Under the pieces are notes generated by a model that was not told the DNA's origin, ran no database searches, and saw only the letters and a list, made by a program, of their open reading frames with translations. Source: Betaproteobacteria bacterium (GTDB taxonomy: Bacteria > Pseudomonadota > Gammaproteobacteria > Burkholderiales > Burkholderiaceae). From it: a stretch of 64,000 nt of DNA. Position 1 is the stretch's first letter. Each line of letters starts with the position of its first letter. The translations under genes were made by a program, and so were the position numbers. Shown piece after piece: positions 27,949 to 37,524 of the stretch. Location: contig WRHV01000003.1 in assembly GCA_009783065.1 (NCBI GenBank), positions 43,331 to 107,330 of the forward strand. Reading direction: 5' to 3'.

Positions 27949-28395
27949 TCAAACAATTTTTTTGATGTTTTTCTTGTTATTTTTTAATTTTTCTTTCTTT
28001 TTTTGCAGCAGCCGGTCCAGGCCGGCTGTCAAAGCAAGCGTGCGGGTGTGCGTGCCGGAGGCAATTTCTTCCATTTCATCAAAAGCCTTTAAAGCAAAAA
28101 TCAAGGTTCGTCCATTAATGGACACCAGTTCTGCATGGCCTGTTACAAGCACACCAAGAGGCGTTGCCGCATGATGCGTGAGATCCAGATGGATGCCGAC
28201 CGTTTGCTGGTTTTCTGTCAGGCAATTTGCAATGGCGTCTTGAGCAGCCGCTTCCAGTAAAGCGACCAGCATGGGAGTCGCCAGCACATCCCTGCTCCCG
28301 CTTCCCATGTTACGAGCCGTGTGTTGTTCACTGACAATTAGTGTTGCACTTCCTTTAAGACCGGTTTTCAGCCTGCTTTCTTTGTGACTCATCAT
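27949..28395 (-). CDS. FlK-like hot-dog thioesterase
   Basis: The roughly 148-residue product resembles fluoroacetyl-CoA thioesterase FlK. The Thr-Glu-His triad has FlK spacing (Thr42, Glu50, His76): the Thr in LATPML, the Glu eight residues later in ALLEAA, and the His thirty-four residues after the Thr in DLTHHAATP. A Lys/Asn-rich tail (KKKEKLKNNKKNIKKIV) extends beyond the fold. Start: adjacent ATGs at 28395 and 28392 follow AGGCG; the upstream frame is unlikely. It lies about 100 bases after pyk. The physiological acyl-CoA is unknown; clearing an unwanted short or toxic acyl-CoA in an oxalyl/formyl-CoA metabolism is a reasonable guess. Confidence 0.75.
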   Translation of the reverse strand: MMSHKESRLKTGLKGSATLIVSEQHTARNMGSGSRDVLATPMLVALLEAAAQDAIANCLTENQQTVGIHLDLTHHAATPLGVLVTGHAELVSINGRTLIFALKAFDEMEEIASGTHTRTLALTAGLDRLLQKKKEKLKNNKKNIKKIV

Positions 28396-28494
28396 AAAAC
28401 GCCTATTGCAAATAGGATTGAAAGTGTAAGACAAAACGAAAAGGAAATAAAAAACGGGGCGTGCTGCCCTATTTTTAATGAAAAATTAGGATAT

Positions 28495-29922
28495 TTACTT
28501 TTGTTTCGGAATTTCAGCCACACGCAACAGATTCGTATTGCCAGGCTGACCAAAGGGCATACCAGCCGCTATGGCAATCTGGTCACCCGGCAGTCCAAAA
28601 CCTTCCGCAAAAGCGGTCCTGCATGCCGCATCAACCATTTCATCCGCATCTGCAACATCATGATCCATCACCGTCGAATGAACGCTCCATACGAGCGCCA
28701 GACGGCGCGCTGTTGCGAGATGCGGCGTAATACTGAGAATCGGCGCCATCGGCCTTTCCCGTGCCGCCCGCAGGCTGGTGCTGCCGGAATCCGTGTAGGT
28801 GACGGTTGCTACTGCACGGATGACATGAGTTACTGTTCTAAGCGCGGCAAAAATAGCATCTCGCGGAGAGGGCAGCAGCATTTCATGCTGCGCATTAATC
28901 ATTTTCGGATAGATCGGGTCACGCTCCACTTCATTGATGATGCGATCCATGATGGACACCGCCTGTACCGGATAAGCGCCACTGGCAGATTCCGCCGAAA
29001 GCATGACGGCATCCGCACCGTCGTATATGGCGCTAGCGACATCCGATGCCTCAGCACGAGTAGGCGTAGGCGAATAAATCATGGATTCCAACATTTGGGT
29101 CGCAATAATACTGGGTTTGCCATAATGCCGGCAGGCACGCAAAATCCGCTTTTGCGCACCCGGCACGCGTTCCGGCGGCAACTCGACGCCTAAATCGCCT
29201 CTTGCCACCATGACGGCATCGGATGCGCTGACGATCTCATCCAGATGCTCAAGGGCAGACGGTTTTTCAAGCTTGGTCATCAACCCTGCACGGCCCGCTA
29301 TCAATTGGCGCGCTTCTTGCAGGTCATCTAAGCGCTGCACAAATGAAAGCGCGACCCAGTCGACACCCAGCGAAAGCGCAAATTCCAGATCCCGGCGATC
29401 TTTTTCCGTCAGGATGGGAATAGGTAAAATAACATCAGGAACATTGACGCCTTTTCTATCTGACAAAGGCCCTCCTGTAATAACCTGTGTCGTAATTTTG
29501 TCTGCATTGCTGTTAATGACTTTCAGGCGCAATTTGCCGTCATCCAGCGAAATGGAATGCCCTTCAGACATGACATTGAACAGCTCGGGATGCGGCAAAG
29601 ATACCCGATGCTCATCTCCATCTTTGGGATTCCGGTCAAATGTGAATTCTGCTCCTGCAACCAGCTCAATCTTGCCGGAGGCAAATTTACCAATGCGCAG
29701 TTTGGGGCCCTGCAAGTCTGCCAGTATGGCAATCGGGCGACCAACCAGCCTTTCCACCTCGCGAACGATTTTATGCCGCTCGCGATGGTCATCCTGCGTG
29801 CCATGACTGAAATTGAAACGGAAAACATCCACTCCGGATTCAAACAATGCCAGAATGGTTTCCCTGTCTGAACTGGCAGGGCCCAATGTTGCTACGATTT
29901 TTGCTTTACGTTGGCGTCGCAT
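28495..29922 (-). CDS. pyk: Pyruvate kinase
   Basis: Pyruvate kinase converts phosphoenolpyruvate and ADP to pyruvate and ATP. The 475-residue product has KIVATLGPASSDRETI at the N-terminus, NFSHGTQDDH, ADLQGPKLRIG, the catalytic block TKLEKPSALEHLDEI (Lys-Leu-Glu in place of the usual Lys-Ile-Glu), and MVARGDLGVELP. The C-terminal domain is complete. It follows the glycerate kinase gene by 26 bases, so carbon from the glycerate pathway entering as 2-phosphoglycerate would flow through enolase (not in this window) to this enzyme. Confidence 0.95.
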   Translation of the reverse strand: MRRQRKAKIVATLGPASSDRETILALFESGVDVFRFNFSHGTQDDHRERHKIVREVERLVGRPIAILADLQGPKLRIGKFASGKIELVAGAEFTFDRNPKDGDEHRVSLPHPELFNVMSEGHSISLDDGKLRLKVINSNADKITTQVITGGPLSDRKGVNVPDVILPIPILTEKDRRDLEFALSLGVDWVALSFVQRLDDLQEARQLIAGRAGLMTKLEKPSALEHLDEIVSASDAVMVARGDLGVELPPERVPGAQKRILRACRHYGKPSIIATQMLESMIYSPTPTRAEASDVASAIYDGADAVMLSAESASGAYPVQAVSIMDRIINEVERDPIYPKMINAQHEMLLPSPRDAIFAALRTVTHVIRAVATVTYTDSGSTSLRAARERPMAPILSITPHLATARRLALVWSVHSTVMDHDVADADEMVDAACRTAFAEGFGLPGDQIAIAAGMPFGQPGNTNLLRVAEIPKQK

Positions 29923-29948
29923 GATGATTTCCGATCAATATTTTATTT

Positions 29949-31220
29949 TTAAATAATCAAAATAGCACGAAAATCATTGACATTCGTACGAGAGGGGCCG
30001 GTGACAAACAAGTCGTCTAACACGCTGAAAAAACCATATCCGTCATTATTTTCGAGCAAGGCCTTTGCATTCATTCCTTTTTTTACCGCACGTGAAAGAG
30101 AATCCGGCATATAAAGCGCACCGGCATTATCCTCGGAACCATCAATGCCATCGGTATCGCAGGCAATGGCATAGACACCGGGCAATTCTTCCATCGCAAT
30201 GGCAAAACCCAGCAGAAATTCCGTGTTCCGGCCTCCTCTACCATTTCCTCTTACAGTCACTGTTGTTTCCCCGCCTGAAATAATCAGACAGGGTTTGGAA
30301 AAAGGCTGTCCGTGTGCCGCCACCTGTTTTGCAATGGCAGCATGCATGAGCGCAATATCCCGTGCTTCACCTTCGATACTATTTGATAGAATGTAAGGTG
30401 TAATATTAGCCATATTCGCCATTTTTGCCGCAGCTTCCAACGCATCCTGGGCTTTGGCTATGATGTAACTTTCATTACGCGCAAAACGGGAATCTCCAGG
30501 TTTGGGCGTCTCCCATGCTCCGTTTTCAAGATGCTCCCGGATATTTTCCGGCACTTCAATTTGGTACTTTCTGAGAATCGACAAAGCATCCGCGCAAGTT
30601 GTCGGGTCCGGCAATGTCGGGCCGCTTGCGATTATGCCTGGATCATCGCCTGGTATATCGGAAATCATCAGGGTGACAACACGGGCCGGAGCACAAGCCA
30701 ATGCAAGACGCCCTCCCTTAATTTGAGATAAATGTTTTCTGATGCAGTTTATTTCAGAAATAGTCGCGCCGCTCCTTAATAATGCGCGGCTTATGTCCTG
30801 TTTCTGCCCAAGCGTCATCCCTTCTGCCGGAAGAGAAAGCAGTGCTGAACCGCCACCGGAAATCAGGCATAGAACCAGGTCTTTTTCCGTCAGCCCCCTG
30901 ACCATTTCCATGATCCGCACAGCCGCCTGGCGCCCAGCTTCATCCGGTACCGGATGCGCGGCTTCCACAACTTCAATATATTTTGTATCGGCACCATGCC
31001 CATAACGGGTTACAACCAGTCCGGAAATTTCTCCTTTCCAGTGATCCTCCACCGTTTTGGCCATGGCAGCCGCGCCCTTTCCGGCGCCAATGACGAATGT
31101 TCGTCCCTTTTCAGGCGGCATGGGAAGATACGGCGGCAAACACTTCTCTGCGCTGACGGCCGTAATCGCCGTTGAATACAAATCGATGAGGAATTGCCGT
31201 GGATTGTTCAGGGATAACAT
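29949..31220 (-). CDS. Glycerate 2-kinase (class II, MOFRL/DUF4147 family)
   Basis: This enzyme phosphorylates D-glycerate to 2-phosphoglycerate, the last step of the glycerate pathway. The roughly 423-residue product shows the family pattern: FVIGAGKGAAAMAKT, CLISGGGSALLSLP, SDIPGDDPGIIASGPT and, near the C-terminus, IACDTDGIDGSEDNAGA of the MOFRL domain. Known names for the family are gckA and ttuD. The start is ambiguous among ATGs at 31235 and 31220; 31220 gives MLSLNNPRQFL, closest to homologues. It is placed between glxR (with a hairpin in the 156-base spacer) and pyk. Confidence 0.88.
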   Translation of the reverse strand: MLSLNNPRQFLIDLYSTAITAVSAEKCLPPYLPMPPEKGRTFVIGAGKGAAAMAKTVEDHWKGEISGLVVTRYGHGADTKYIEVVEAAHPVPDEAGRQAAVRIMEMVRGLTEKDLVLCLISGGGSALLSLPAEGMTLGQKQDISRALLRSGATISEINCIRKHLSQIKGGRLALACAPARVVTLMISDIPGDDPGIIASGPTLPDPTTCADALSILRKYQIEVPENIREHLENGAWETPKPGDSRFARNESYIIAKAQDALEAAAKMANMANITPYILSNSIEGEARDIALMHAAIAKQVAAHGQPFSKPCLIISGGETTVTVRGNGRGGRNTEFLLGFAIAMEELPGVYAIACDTDGIDGSEDNAGALYMPDSLSRAVKKGMNAKALLENNDGYGFFSVLDDLFVTGPSRTNVNDFRAILII

Positions 31221-31325
31221 ACTCTGTAAACCCATTAATTGAAAAACCACTATAAAGTCCGTACCGGCTAAGCCGTCTCACGACAGTCATCATACCATCT
31301 GATCCGATGGCTTAGGAAAATCTCT

Positions 31326-31353
31326 CGGGAGAAAGCTTCCCCACTTTCTCCCG
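31326..31353 (-). terminator. Hairpin between glxR and glycerate kinase
   Basis: CGGGAGAAAG and CTTTCTCCCG form a perfect ten-base stem with an eight-base loop. On the minus strand it is followed by AGAGATTTTCC, a poor T-run. It may be a partial terminator or an mRNA-processing/stability element that sets the downstream gene level. Confidence 0.5.
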
Positions 31354-31376
31354 CATGAACATGCAAAAAAACGGAA

Positions 31377-32264
31377 TCAGCTCCTGGCAATTTCGTGATT
31401 GGACATCATCTCAATTGCGCGGCATAGTGCGGAGTGGTCCATGCCGCTCAACCCATTACCGGCACAAGCGTTCATGAGCTCCTGTGCAGTCGCGGTGTTC
31501 GGAAGAGAAATCCCCATTGAACGGGCTCCCTGCAATGCCAGATTCAAGTCTTTTTGATGCAGCTCGATACGAAAGCCCGGATTAAAGGTCCGTTTGATCA
31601 TACGTTCGCCATGTACTTCGAGAATACGGGAAGAGGCAAATCCTCCCATCAGCGCCTGACGAACTTTAGCCGGGTCCGCACCTGCCTTGGATGCAAACAG
31701 CATGGCTTCAGCTACCGCCTGGATATTTAACGCCACAATAATCTGGTTGGCGACTTTAGTCGTTTGGCCATCACCATTCGCACCAACGAGGGTGATATTT
31801 TGGCCCATTAATTCAAACAGAGGCTTGACCTTGTTGAAAGCGCCTTCCGAACCGCCAACCATAATGGTTAATGAACCCGCTTTGGCGCCGACCTCGCCAC
31901 CGGAAACCGGCGCATCCAGGTATTCTGCGCCAAGCGCATTCATTCTTTTCGCAAATTCTTTCGTGGCAATCGGTGAAATTGAACTCATGTCTACAACGAT
32001 CTTGCCGTCAGAAATACCTTTAGCTACACCATTTTCACCAAACAGCACATCTTCAACATGCGGCGTATCCGGAACCATAATGATGATGATATCCGCCGCC
32101 TTTGCAACTTCTGCCGCATTGGCGCAAGCCTTTGCCCCGCCACTGGTCAATTCAGCAGGCGGCATTTTTTTGCTGTTGACAAACAGACTATGCCCCCCTT
32201 TTTGCAGGTTGATCGCCATCGGCAACCCCATAATACCCAGGCCGATAAAACCGACTTTTGCCAT
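31377..32264 (-). CDS. glxR: Tartronate semialdehyde reductase (2-hydroxy-3-oxopropionate reductase)
   Basis: GlxR reduces tartronate semialdehyde to D-glycerate with NAD(P)H. The 295-residue product belongs to the 3-hydroxyisobutyrate dehydrogenase family: nucleotide motif GFIGLGIMGLPMAINL, substrate motif DAPVSGGEVGAKAGSL (about 120-135) and the catalytic lysine in GQTTKVANQ. It follows hyi by 39 bases in the order gcl-hyi-glxR, the same as in E. coli, which fixes its role more firmly than the sequence alone. Confidence 0.92.
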   Translation of the reverse strand: MAKVGFIGLGIMGLPMAINLQKGGHSLFVNSKKMPPAELTSGGAKACANAAEVAKAADIIIIMVPDTPHVEDVLFGENGVAKGISDGKIVVDMSSISPIATKEFAKRMNALGAEYLDAPVSGGEVGAKAGSLTIMVGGSEGAFNKVKPLFELMGQNITLVGANGDGQTTKVANQIIVALNIQAVAEAMLFASKAGADPAKVRQALMGGFASSRILEVHGERMIKRTFNPGFRIELHQKDLNLALQGARSMGISLPNTATAQELMNACAGNGLSGMDHSALCRAIEMMSNHEIARS

Positions 32265-32303
32265 ATTTTTCTCCCGTTATCCTTTTTGTATGTATAAACC
32301 CAT

Positions 32304-33083
32304 TTATATCTTGTGTGATGCCATCCAGCCCAGACCTTCCAGGGTTGTGGTTTTCGGGCGATATTCGCAGCCGATCCAGCCGTCATATCCCAGATCATCA
32401 ATGAACTTGAAGAGAAAACGATAGTTGATTTCACCGGTACCCGGCTCATTGCGGCCCGGATTGTCGGCCAACTGCATATGCTTGATCATGGCAATATTGG
32501 TCTTGATCGTGTTGGCCAGCTCACCTTCCATGCGCTGCATATGGTAGATGTCATGTTGCAGAAAGACATTGTCTGAGCCACTGTCCCTGATCAGGTTAAT
32601 GGCTTTTTGGGTATGGGCCAGGTAAACGCCTGGAATATCAAAATTATTTATCGGTTCAACTAAAAGCCGTAAACCCGCCTTCTTCAGCTCATCCCCTGCA
32701 AATTTCAGGTTATCGACAAAAGTCTTGTCAATTTTGTCTTCCGATACGCCTTCTGGAGTCAGCCCGCCCAAACAGTTGAGCTGCTTAACACCCAGCTTTT
32801 TGGCGGCGTTAATGGCTCTTCCAACGCCATCCTGAAATTCGCCAATACGATTCGGATTGGCGGCAATACCCCTGTCACCGCCTTCCCAGTTCCCCGCCGG
32901 CAGATTGAAAAGAACCATTTCCAGATTATTGGACTTTAGCTTTTCAGCAATCTGGTCCAGATCAAAAGCATAAGGAAATAAAAATTCCACCCCTTTGAAG
33001 CCGGCTTTCGCGGCTGCATCAAAACGCTCCATGAATGGAACTTCAGTAAATAACATACTCAAATTAGCGGAAAATTTAGGCAT
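32304..33083 (-). CDS. hyi: Hydroxypyruvate isomerase
   Basis: Hyi interconverts hydroxypyruvate and tartronate semialdehyde. The 259-residue TIM-barrel product starts MPKFSANLSMLFTEVPF, as in the family. It has metal-ligand glutamate LLVEPINNFDIPG, the DIYHMQRMEGE segment and IGCEYRPKTTT near the end. It lies between gcl and glxR with gaps of 23 and 39 bases, consistent with one operon. Confidence 0.93.
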   Translation of the reverse strand: MPKFSANLSMLFTEVPFMERFDAAAKAGFKGVEFLFPYAFDLDQIAEKLKSNNLEMVLFNLPAGNWEGGDRGIAANPNRIGEFQDGVGRAINAAKKLGVKQLNCLGGLTPEGVSEDKIDKTFVDNLKFAGDELKKAGLRLLVEPINNFDIPGVYLAHTQKAINLIRDSGSDNVFLQHDIYHMQRMEGELANTIKTNIAMIKHMQLADNPGRNEPGTGEINYRFLFKFIDDLGYDGWIGCEYRPKTTTLEGLGWMASHKI

Positions 33084-33106
33084 GGTTTTATCTCCTCCTC
33101 AATTTA

Positions 33107-34855
33107 TTATTCGTTAATATCCAATGCGCCACCGAATTCATTGATTTTATCGATATCACTCCCCATCGGGATATTGGTGACTCTTTCCAGAATGATTTCA
33201 ACCACAACCGGGACACTAAACTCTTTCATCAGTACACGGGCTTTTTCAAAGGCTGGACGGATGTCTTGCGGCTGGAATACACGGATGGCCTTGCAACCGA
33301 GGCCTTCCACAACTTTAACAAAATCAATGCCGTAGCCATTTACTTCTGGTGCATTAACATTTTCAAACGAAAGTTGGACACAGTAATCCAGATCACCAAA
33401 ACCCAGCTGACCCTGGCGAATCAGACCGAGATAGGCATTATTCACCACAATATGCATGTACGGTAACTTGAACTGTGCGCCAACCGCTAACTCCTCAATC
33501 ATAAATTGGAAGTCAAAATCACCGGAAACCGCAACGATGTCGCCAGCAGGATCAGACGCACGCACACCCAGTGCAGCAGAAATAGTCCAGCCTAGCGGGC
33601 CAGCCTGGCCGCAGTTAATCCAGTGGCGCGGGTTGTAAACCCGCAGATGCTGTGCAGCTCCAATCTGAGAGAGGCCGATTGATGTTACATAACGCACATC
33701 CTTGCCAAAGTAACGGTTCATCTCTTGATAAACGCGTTGCGGCTTGATGGGCACATCGTCATAATCGGTCTTACGCAACATGGTGCGCTTGCGCTTTAAG
33801 CATTCGGCAACCCATGCCGAACGATCCTTGAGTTTACCGGCCTTTTTCCACTCTTTAGCCGCTTCGACAAACATTTCCAGTGCGATTTTCGCATCGGAAA
33901 CGATACCATAGTCAGGGCAAAAGACGCGGCCAATCTGGGTCGGTTCAATATCGACGTGGACAAACTTGCGGCCATTTGTATAGACATCCAGTGTACCGGT
34001 ATGGCGATTTGCCCAACGGTTACCAATGCCCAAAACAAAATCAGACGCCAGTATGCTCGCATTACCATAACGGCGAGCTGTCTGCAAACCGGCCATACCC
34101 GCCATCAAGTCATGGTCATCCGGTATGGAGCCCCACCCCATCAATGTTGGAATAACCGGCACGCCCAGTATCTCGGCAAATTCGGTCAGAAGAGGTGATG
34201 CTTCGGCCAAAATCACACCACCTCCCGAAACGATCAGCGGCTTTTCCGCATCGTTGAGCATGCTCAGCGCTTTTTCAATTTGTGCACGGGTAGCCTTCGG
34301 TTTGTAAACCTCAAGCGGAGCATAAGTATCCGGATCAAATTCAATTTCCGCCATTTGCACATCCAGCGGCAGGTCAATCAACACGGGGCCTTGACGTCCC
34401 GAACGCATCAGGTGAAAAGCCTGTTGGAAAACACGGGGAACCAGCGCCGGTTCACGCACCGTGACGGCCCATTTCGTGACAGGCGTCGCGATTTTTTCAA
34501 TATCAACTGCCTGAAAATCTTCCTTAAATAAACGGGCACGTGGCGCCTGTCCGGTAATAACCAGAATCGGCGTAGAATCGGCATGTGCCGAATAAAGACC
34601 TGTAATCATATCGGTTGCGGCAGGGCCGGATGTACAAACCCCCACACCGATATTGCCTGCAGCGGCACGTGTATACCCCTCGGCCATATGGGAAATTCCC
34701 TCGCCATGACGTGCCAGGATATGCTTCATGCTGTTGCGTTTTTTTAGCGCCGCGTAAAATGCATTGATGCCAGCACCAGGAATACCGAAAAGCTGAGTAA
34801 CCCCTTCCTTTTCCAATATGGAAATAGCCGCTTCAGCTGCAGTCATTTTCGACAT
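33107..34855 (-). CDS. gcl: Glyoxylate carboligase
   Basis: Gcl condenses two glyoxylates to tartronate semialdehyde and CO2 using ThDP and FAD. The 582-residue product has [16 protein letters not shown] near the N-terminus, [16 protein letters not shown], and the ThDP/Mg block from [15 protein letters not shown] to [16 protein letters not shown]. In E. coli Gcl the residue that is Glu in nearly all other ThDP enzymes is Val51; here it is Gly51 (ARHGEGISH). It heads the gcl-hyi-glxR operon and is divergent from a LysR gene. In Oxalobacter the glyoxylate comes from reduction of oxalyl-CoA, whose enzyme is not in this window. Confidence 0.93.
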   Translation of the reverse strand: MSKMTAAEAAISILEKEGVTQLFGIPGAGINAFYAALKKRNSMKHILARHGEGISHMAEGYTRAAAGNIGVGVCTSGPAATDMITGLYSAHADSTPILVITGQAPRARLFKEDFQAVDIEKIATPVTKWAVTVREPALVPRVFQQAFHLMRSGRQGPVLIDLPLDVQMAEIEFDPDTYAPLEVYKPKATRAQIEKALSMLNDAEKPLIVSGGGVILAEASPLLTEFAEILGVPVIPTLMGWGSIPDDHDLMAGMAGLQTARRYGNASILASDFVLGIGNRWANRHTGTLDVYTNGRKFVHVDIEPTQIGRVFCPDYGIVSDAKIALEMFVEAAKEWKKAGKLKDRSAWVAECLKRKRTMLRKTDYDDVPIKPQRVYQEMNRYFGKDVRYVTSIGLSQIGAAQHLRVYNPRHWINCGQAGPLGWTISAALGVRASDPAGDIVAVSGDFDFQFMIEELAVGAQFKLPYMHIVVNNAYLGLIRQGQLGFGDLDYCVQLSFENVNAPEVNGYGIDFVKVVEGLGCKAIRVFQPQDIRPAFEKARVLMKEFSVPVVVEIILERVTNIPMGSDIDKINEFGGALDINE

Positions 34856-34900
34856 AAAACACCTCCCAGTTGAAACATGGACTGATTTTCATTTATCTCA

Positions 34901-34915
34901 AATGTTATTAACATT
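34901..34915. promoter_or_regulatory. Palindromic candidate operator between gcl and the LysR gene
   Basis: AATGTTATTAACATT is a perfect 15-base palindrome with a single central base, in the 136-base divergent spacer. Position and symmetry suit a LysR-type binding site controlling gcl and the regulator itself, although the spacing is not the textbook T-N11-A. Confidence 0.45.
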
Positions 34916-34991
34916 ATATGAACGATTTTTTTGTTTGATAAGATAATAAAAAATCGCTTGATTCAATACTTTAAGTATAAAATAAGGGCCA

Positions 34992-35903
34992 ATGAATAAA
35001 CTGAAGCAAATTGAAGCTTTTGTCCGTGTAGCGGAAAAAGGCAGTCTTAGCAGAGCCGCGCTTGAACAGGGCATTACTCCCGTTATGCTTGGGCGCCGTA
35101 TTGATGCGCTGGAAAGGCGGCTTGGCGTTAAACTCATGCATCGCTCCACCCGCCATTTGACTCTGACTGAGAGCGGCAGCGTCTTTTTAGAGCGCTGTAA
35201 AAAGCTGCTGGATGATATTGATCAGGTGGAAAACTCAATCGCTGAAGAACGAAACCGGGCCACCGGCCATTTGATTGTTTCCGCCCCGGCTTCATTTGGG
35301 CGGAAACATGTAGCGCCGCATGCGTCAGACTTTCTTAAGGCCAATCCGGATGTACGCATTTCTTTTAACTTGAGTGACCAAGTCGTTGATTTCGTCCGGG
35401 AAGGTTATGACATCAGCATTCGCATTGGCGGCATCATTGATCCGAGTCTGGTTGCTGTGCGGCTCTTTCCGAACCATCGTGTTGTATGCGGCACGCCAGC
35501 CTATTTTGAAAAATACGGCATACCGCAGACCCTGAAAGATTTAACCAACCACAATTGCCTGACATTTAACATGCAAGGAGGCCAGCAGCGCGGCTGGCAT
35601 TTTAAACAAAACAATAAAACGGTCATGATACGCGCAACAGGCAATCTGGACTGTAATGATGGCGAGTTGCTTCACCGTTGGTGCCTGGAAGGGCTCGGAC
35701 TCGCCTGGCGTTCGACCTGGGAAATACAATCACAGCTTGCATCCGGCGAACTCGTTACCGTGCTTGATGAGTATGCATTGTCGGATTATGACATCATGGC
35801 AATTTATCCTCAGCAACTTTATCTGCCGCTCAAAACCCGTTTTTTCATTGACCATCTGAGAACACTGTACTCCCAGCCGGGATACTGGATACAGACACGC
35901 TGA
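34992..35903 (+). CDS. LysR-family regulator divergent from gcl
   Basis: The 303-residue product has an N-terminal winged helix-turn-helix (AFVRVAEKGSLSRAALEQG at about 10-28, then RRIDALERRLGVKL) and a periplasmic-binding-like effector domain. The effector domain resembles the CrgA/AaeR branch (HLIVSAPASFGRKHVAPH). Divergence from gcl and the shared palindromic spacer suggest it regulates the glyoxylate operon, possibly in response to glyoxylate, oxalate or glycolate. The effector is not deducible from sequence. Confidence 0.88.
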   Translation: MNKLKQIEAFVRVAEKGSLSRAALEQGITPVMLGRRIDALERRLGVKLMHRSTRHLTLTESGSVFLERCKKLLDDIDQVENSIAEERNRATGHLIVSAPASFGRKHVAPHASDFLKANPDVRISFNLSDQVVDFVREGYDISIRIGGIIDPSLVAVRLFPNHRVVCGTPAYFEKYGIPQTLKDLTNHNCLTFNMQGGQQRGWHFKQNNKTVMIRATGNLDCNDGELLHRWCLEGLGLAWRSTWEIQSQLASGELVTVLDEYALSDYDIMAIYPQQLYLPLKTRFFIDHLRTLYSQPGYWIQTR

Positions 35904-35936
35904 AAAAATAACGGCAACTATTGGATAGTTGCCGTT
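35902..35936 (-). terminator. Terminator of the tyrosine phenol-lyase-like gene
   Basis: AACGGCAACTA and TAGTTGCCGTT form a perfect 11-base stem with a five-base loop. On the minus strand it is followed by ATTTTTTC. It lies just past the LysR stop codon and may also stop plus-strand transcripts. Confidence 0.8.
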
Positions 35937-35983
35937 GATAAGCTGACACGCATCACCTGTTTTCGGTTTAGCGGGATAGGGCG

Positions 35984-37438
35984 CTACAGGCTGTCGCCAA
36001 AATCCGCCCTGAACTTCGCCATCAATTTTTGCGGCCAATCAGAGGTCGCTTTAAGACGTCCCAGGAAGAAACGAAGCACTTTAGGCTCTTCGACAAAGCG
36101 CAATCCTCCTATCAGATTGCGGTTTTCCCACAACCATTTGATCCGATCCTCTACATACTTGACCTGGGAAAGCGTAAAGACCCTGCGCGGAAACGCAAGC
36201 CTTAATAATTCCACCTCAGAAGGCACATCATTGCCATCCGCATCACGATCCATAGAAATCGTGCCGCGTTCCATACCCCGTGCACCAGATACAATGTAAA
36301 GAGCCGCTCCCAACGCGCCGGCAGGATAATCAAACGAATTCAGATGCGGCAGAAAACCGGCTGCATCCAAATGGCAACCCAATCCACCTGCGGGGGTAAT
36401 AACAGGAATACCCTGCGCATCCAGGCTATCAACCAGATACCGGATAAATTCAGGAGAATGCTTGATCACATTCCAGTCCAGCGCTTCACGTAAACCAACC
36501 GCCATCGCTTCAATTTCGCGTACCGACATGCCGCCATAGGTCAAAAACCCTTCAAAAAGCGGAACCAGATCACGCATTTTCATATAAAGCGCATGATTAT
36601 TAGTCGCAATGCCACCACCACGCGCGCAACCGATTTTCCGGCTGGAAAAATACAGAATATCCGCCAGATCACACATGGTATGCAGAATTTCCTTGACGCT
36701 CTTGTCTTTAAATTCCGGCTCGCGCATCTTAACAAAATAAACGTTCTCGCCCACCAAACTGACGTCCAGAACAATGATCAGGCCATACTCATCCGCGATC
36801 TTGCGCACCTCACGCATGTTTTCAATGGAGAACGGCTGCCCGCCGATCAGGTTGGTGCCGGCTTCCAGCCGGATATAAGGGATATTTTCCTTACCGTGTT
36901 GCTTGATTACCGCTTTCAGTTTGCCAATGTCAATATTGCCCTTAAATGGCTTATCGGACTTTATTTCCAGCGCATCATCGGTAAAGACTTCCAGTATGGA
37001 GCCACCGGCATATTCAATGTGCGCCTTGGTTGTCGTGAAGTGAAAATTCATCGGCACAATGCCGTCTTTCCGGACGAAAACCTGCGAAATAATATGTTCA
37101 GCCGCTCTGCCTTGATGCACGGGCAAGAAATGTTTTGTATTGAATACTTCCTCAACGGCTTCGGCTAAGCGATTAAAAGATTCTGAACCGGCATAGGCAT
37201 CATCCGCGACCATCATGGCTGCCAACTGCTGATCCGACATGGCATTGGTGCCGCTATCCGTCAGCATATCCATAAAAACATCCCGATTTTGCAGCAGGAA
37301 AGTGTTAAAGCCGGCATCTTCTATTGCCTTGATGCGTTTTTCGATAGGTAAAAGATTCAGTTTCTGGACAATACGAACCTTGTGCATTTCAACAGGCACA
37401 TTTTCGCCGCTCATCAATTTAATCGCTTCGTGAAACAT
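35984..37438 (-). CDS. Beta-eliminating lyase, tyrosine phenol-lyase/tryptophanase family
   Basis: This PLP enzyme family cleaves aromatic amino acids to pyruvate, ammonia and phenol or indole. The 484-residue product keeps DSGTNAMSD, DAYAGSESF (cofactor Tyr), VHQGRAAE, FTTTKAH, GTNLIGGQP, the Schiff-base Lys in FSSRKIGC, and the tyrosine-phenol-lyase-type MERGTIS and RLAFPRRVFT. Departures are notable: where TPL has DATR after the cofactor Asp, this protein has DVSL, losing the arginine. It is isolated from any aromatic permease gene, which tryptophanase or TPL often has. The exact substrate is open; a role in amino-acid degradation or synthesis by reversal is possible. Confidence 0.8.
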   Translation of the reverse strand: MFHEAIKLMSGENVPVEMHKVRIVQKLNLLPIEKRIKAIEDAGFNTFLLQNRDVFMDMLTDSGTNAMSDQQLAAMMVADDAYAGSESFNRLAEAVEEVFNTKHFLPVHQGRAAEHIISQVFVRKDGIVPMNFHFTTTKAHIEYAGGSILEVFTDDALEIKSDKPFKGNIDIGKLKAVIKQHGKENIPYIRLEAGTNLIGGQPFSIENMREVRKIADEYGLIIVLDVSLVGENVYFVKMREPEFKDKSVKEILHTMCDLADILYFSSRKIGCARGGGIATNNHALYMKMRDLVPLFEGFLTYGGMSVREIEAMAVGLREALDWNVIKHSPEFIRYLVDSLDAQGIPVITPAGGLGCHLDAAGFLPHLNSFDYPAGALGAALYIVSGARGMERGTISMDRDADGNDVPSEVELLRLAFPRRVFTLSQVKYVEDRIKWLWENRNLIGGLRFVEEPKVLRFFLGRLKATSDWPQKLMAKFRADFGDSL

Positions 37439-37524
37439 GGAAATCCCGGTCAGATGGTTGAATTAAAAGAAATGCCAGCGCCCAGACAATCCGGAAGCAG
37501 TTCAAGAAGTTCCAGCAATAGGAT

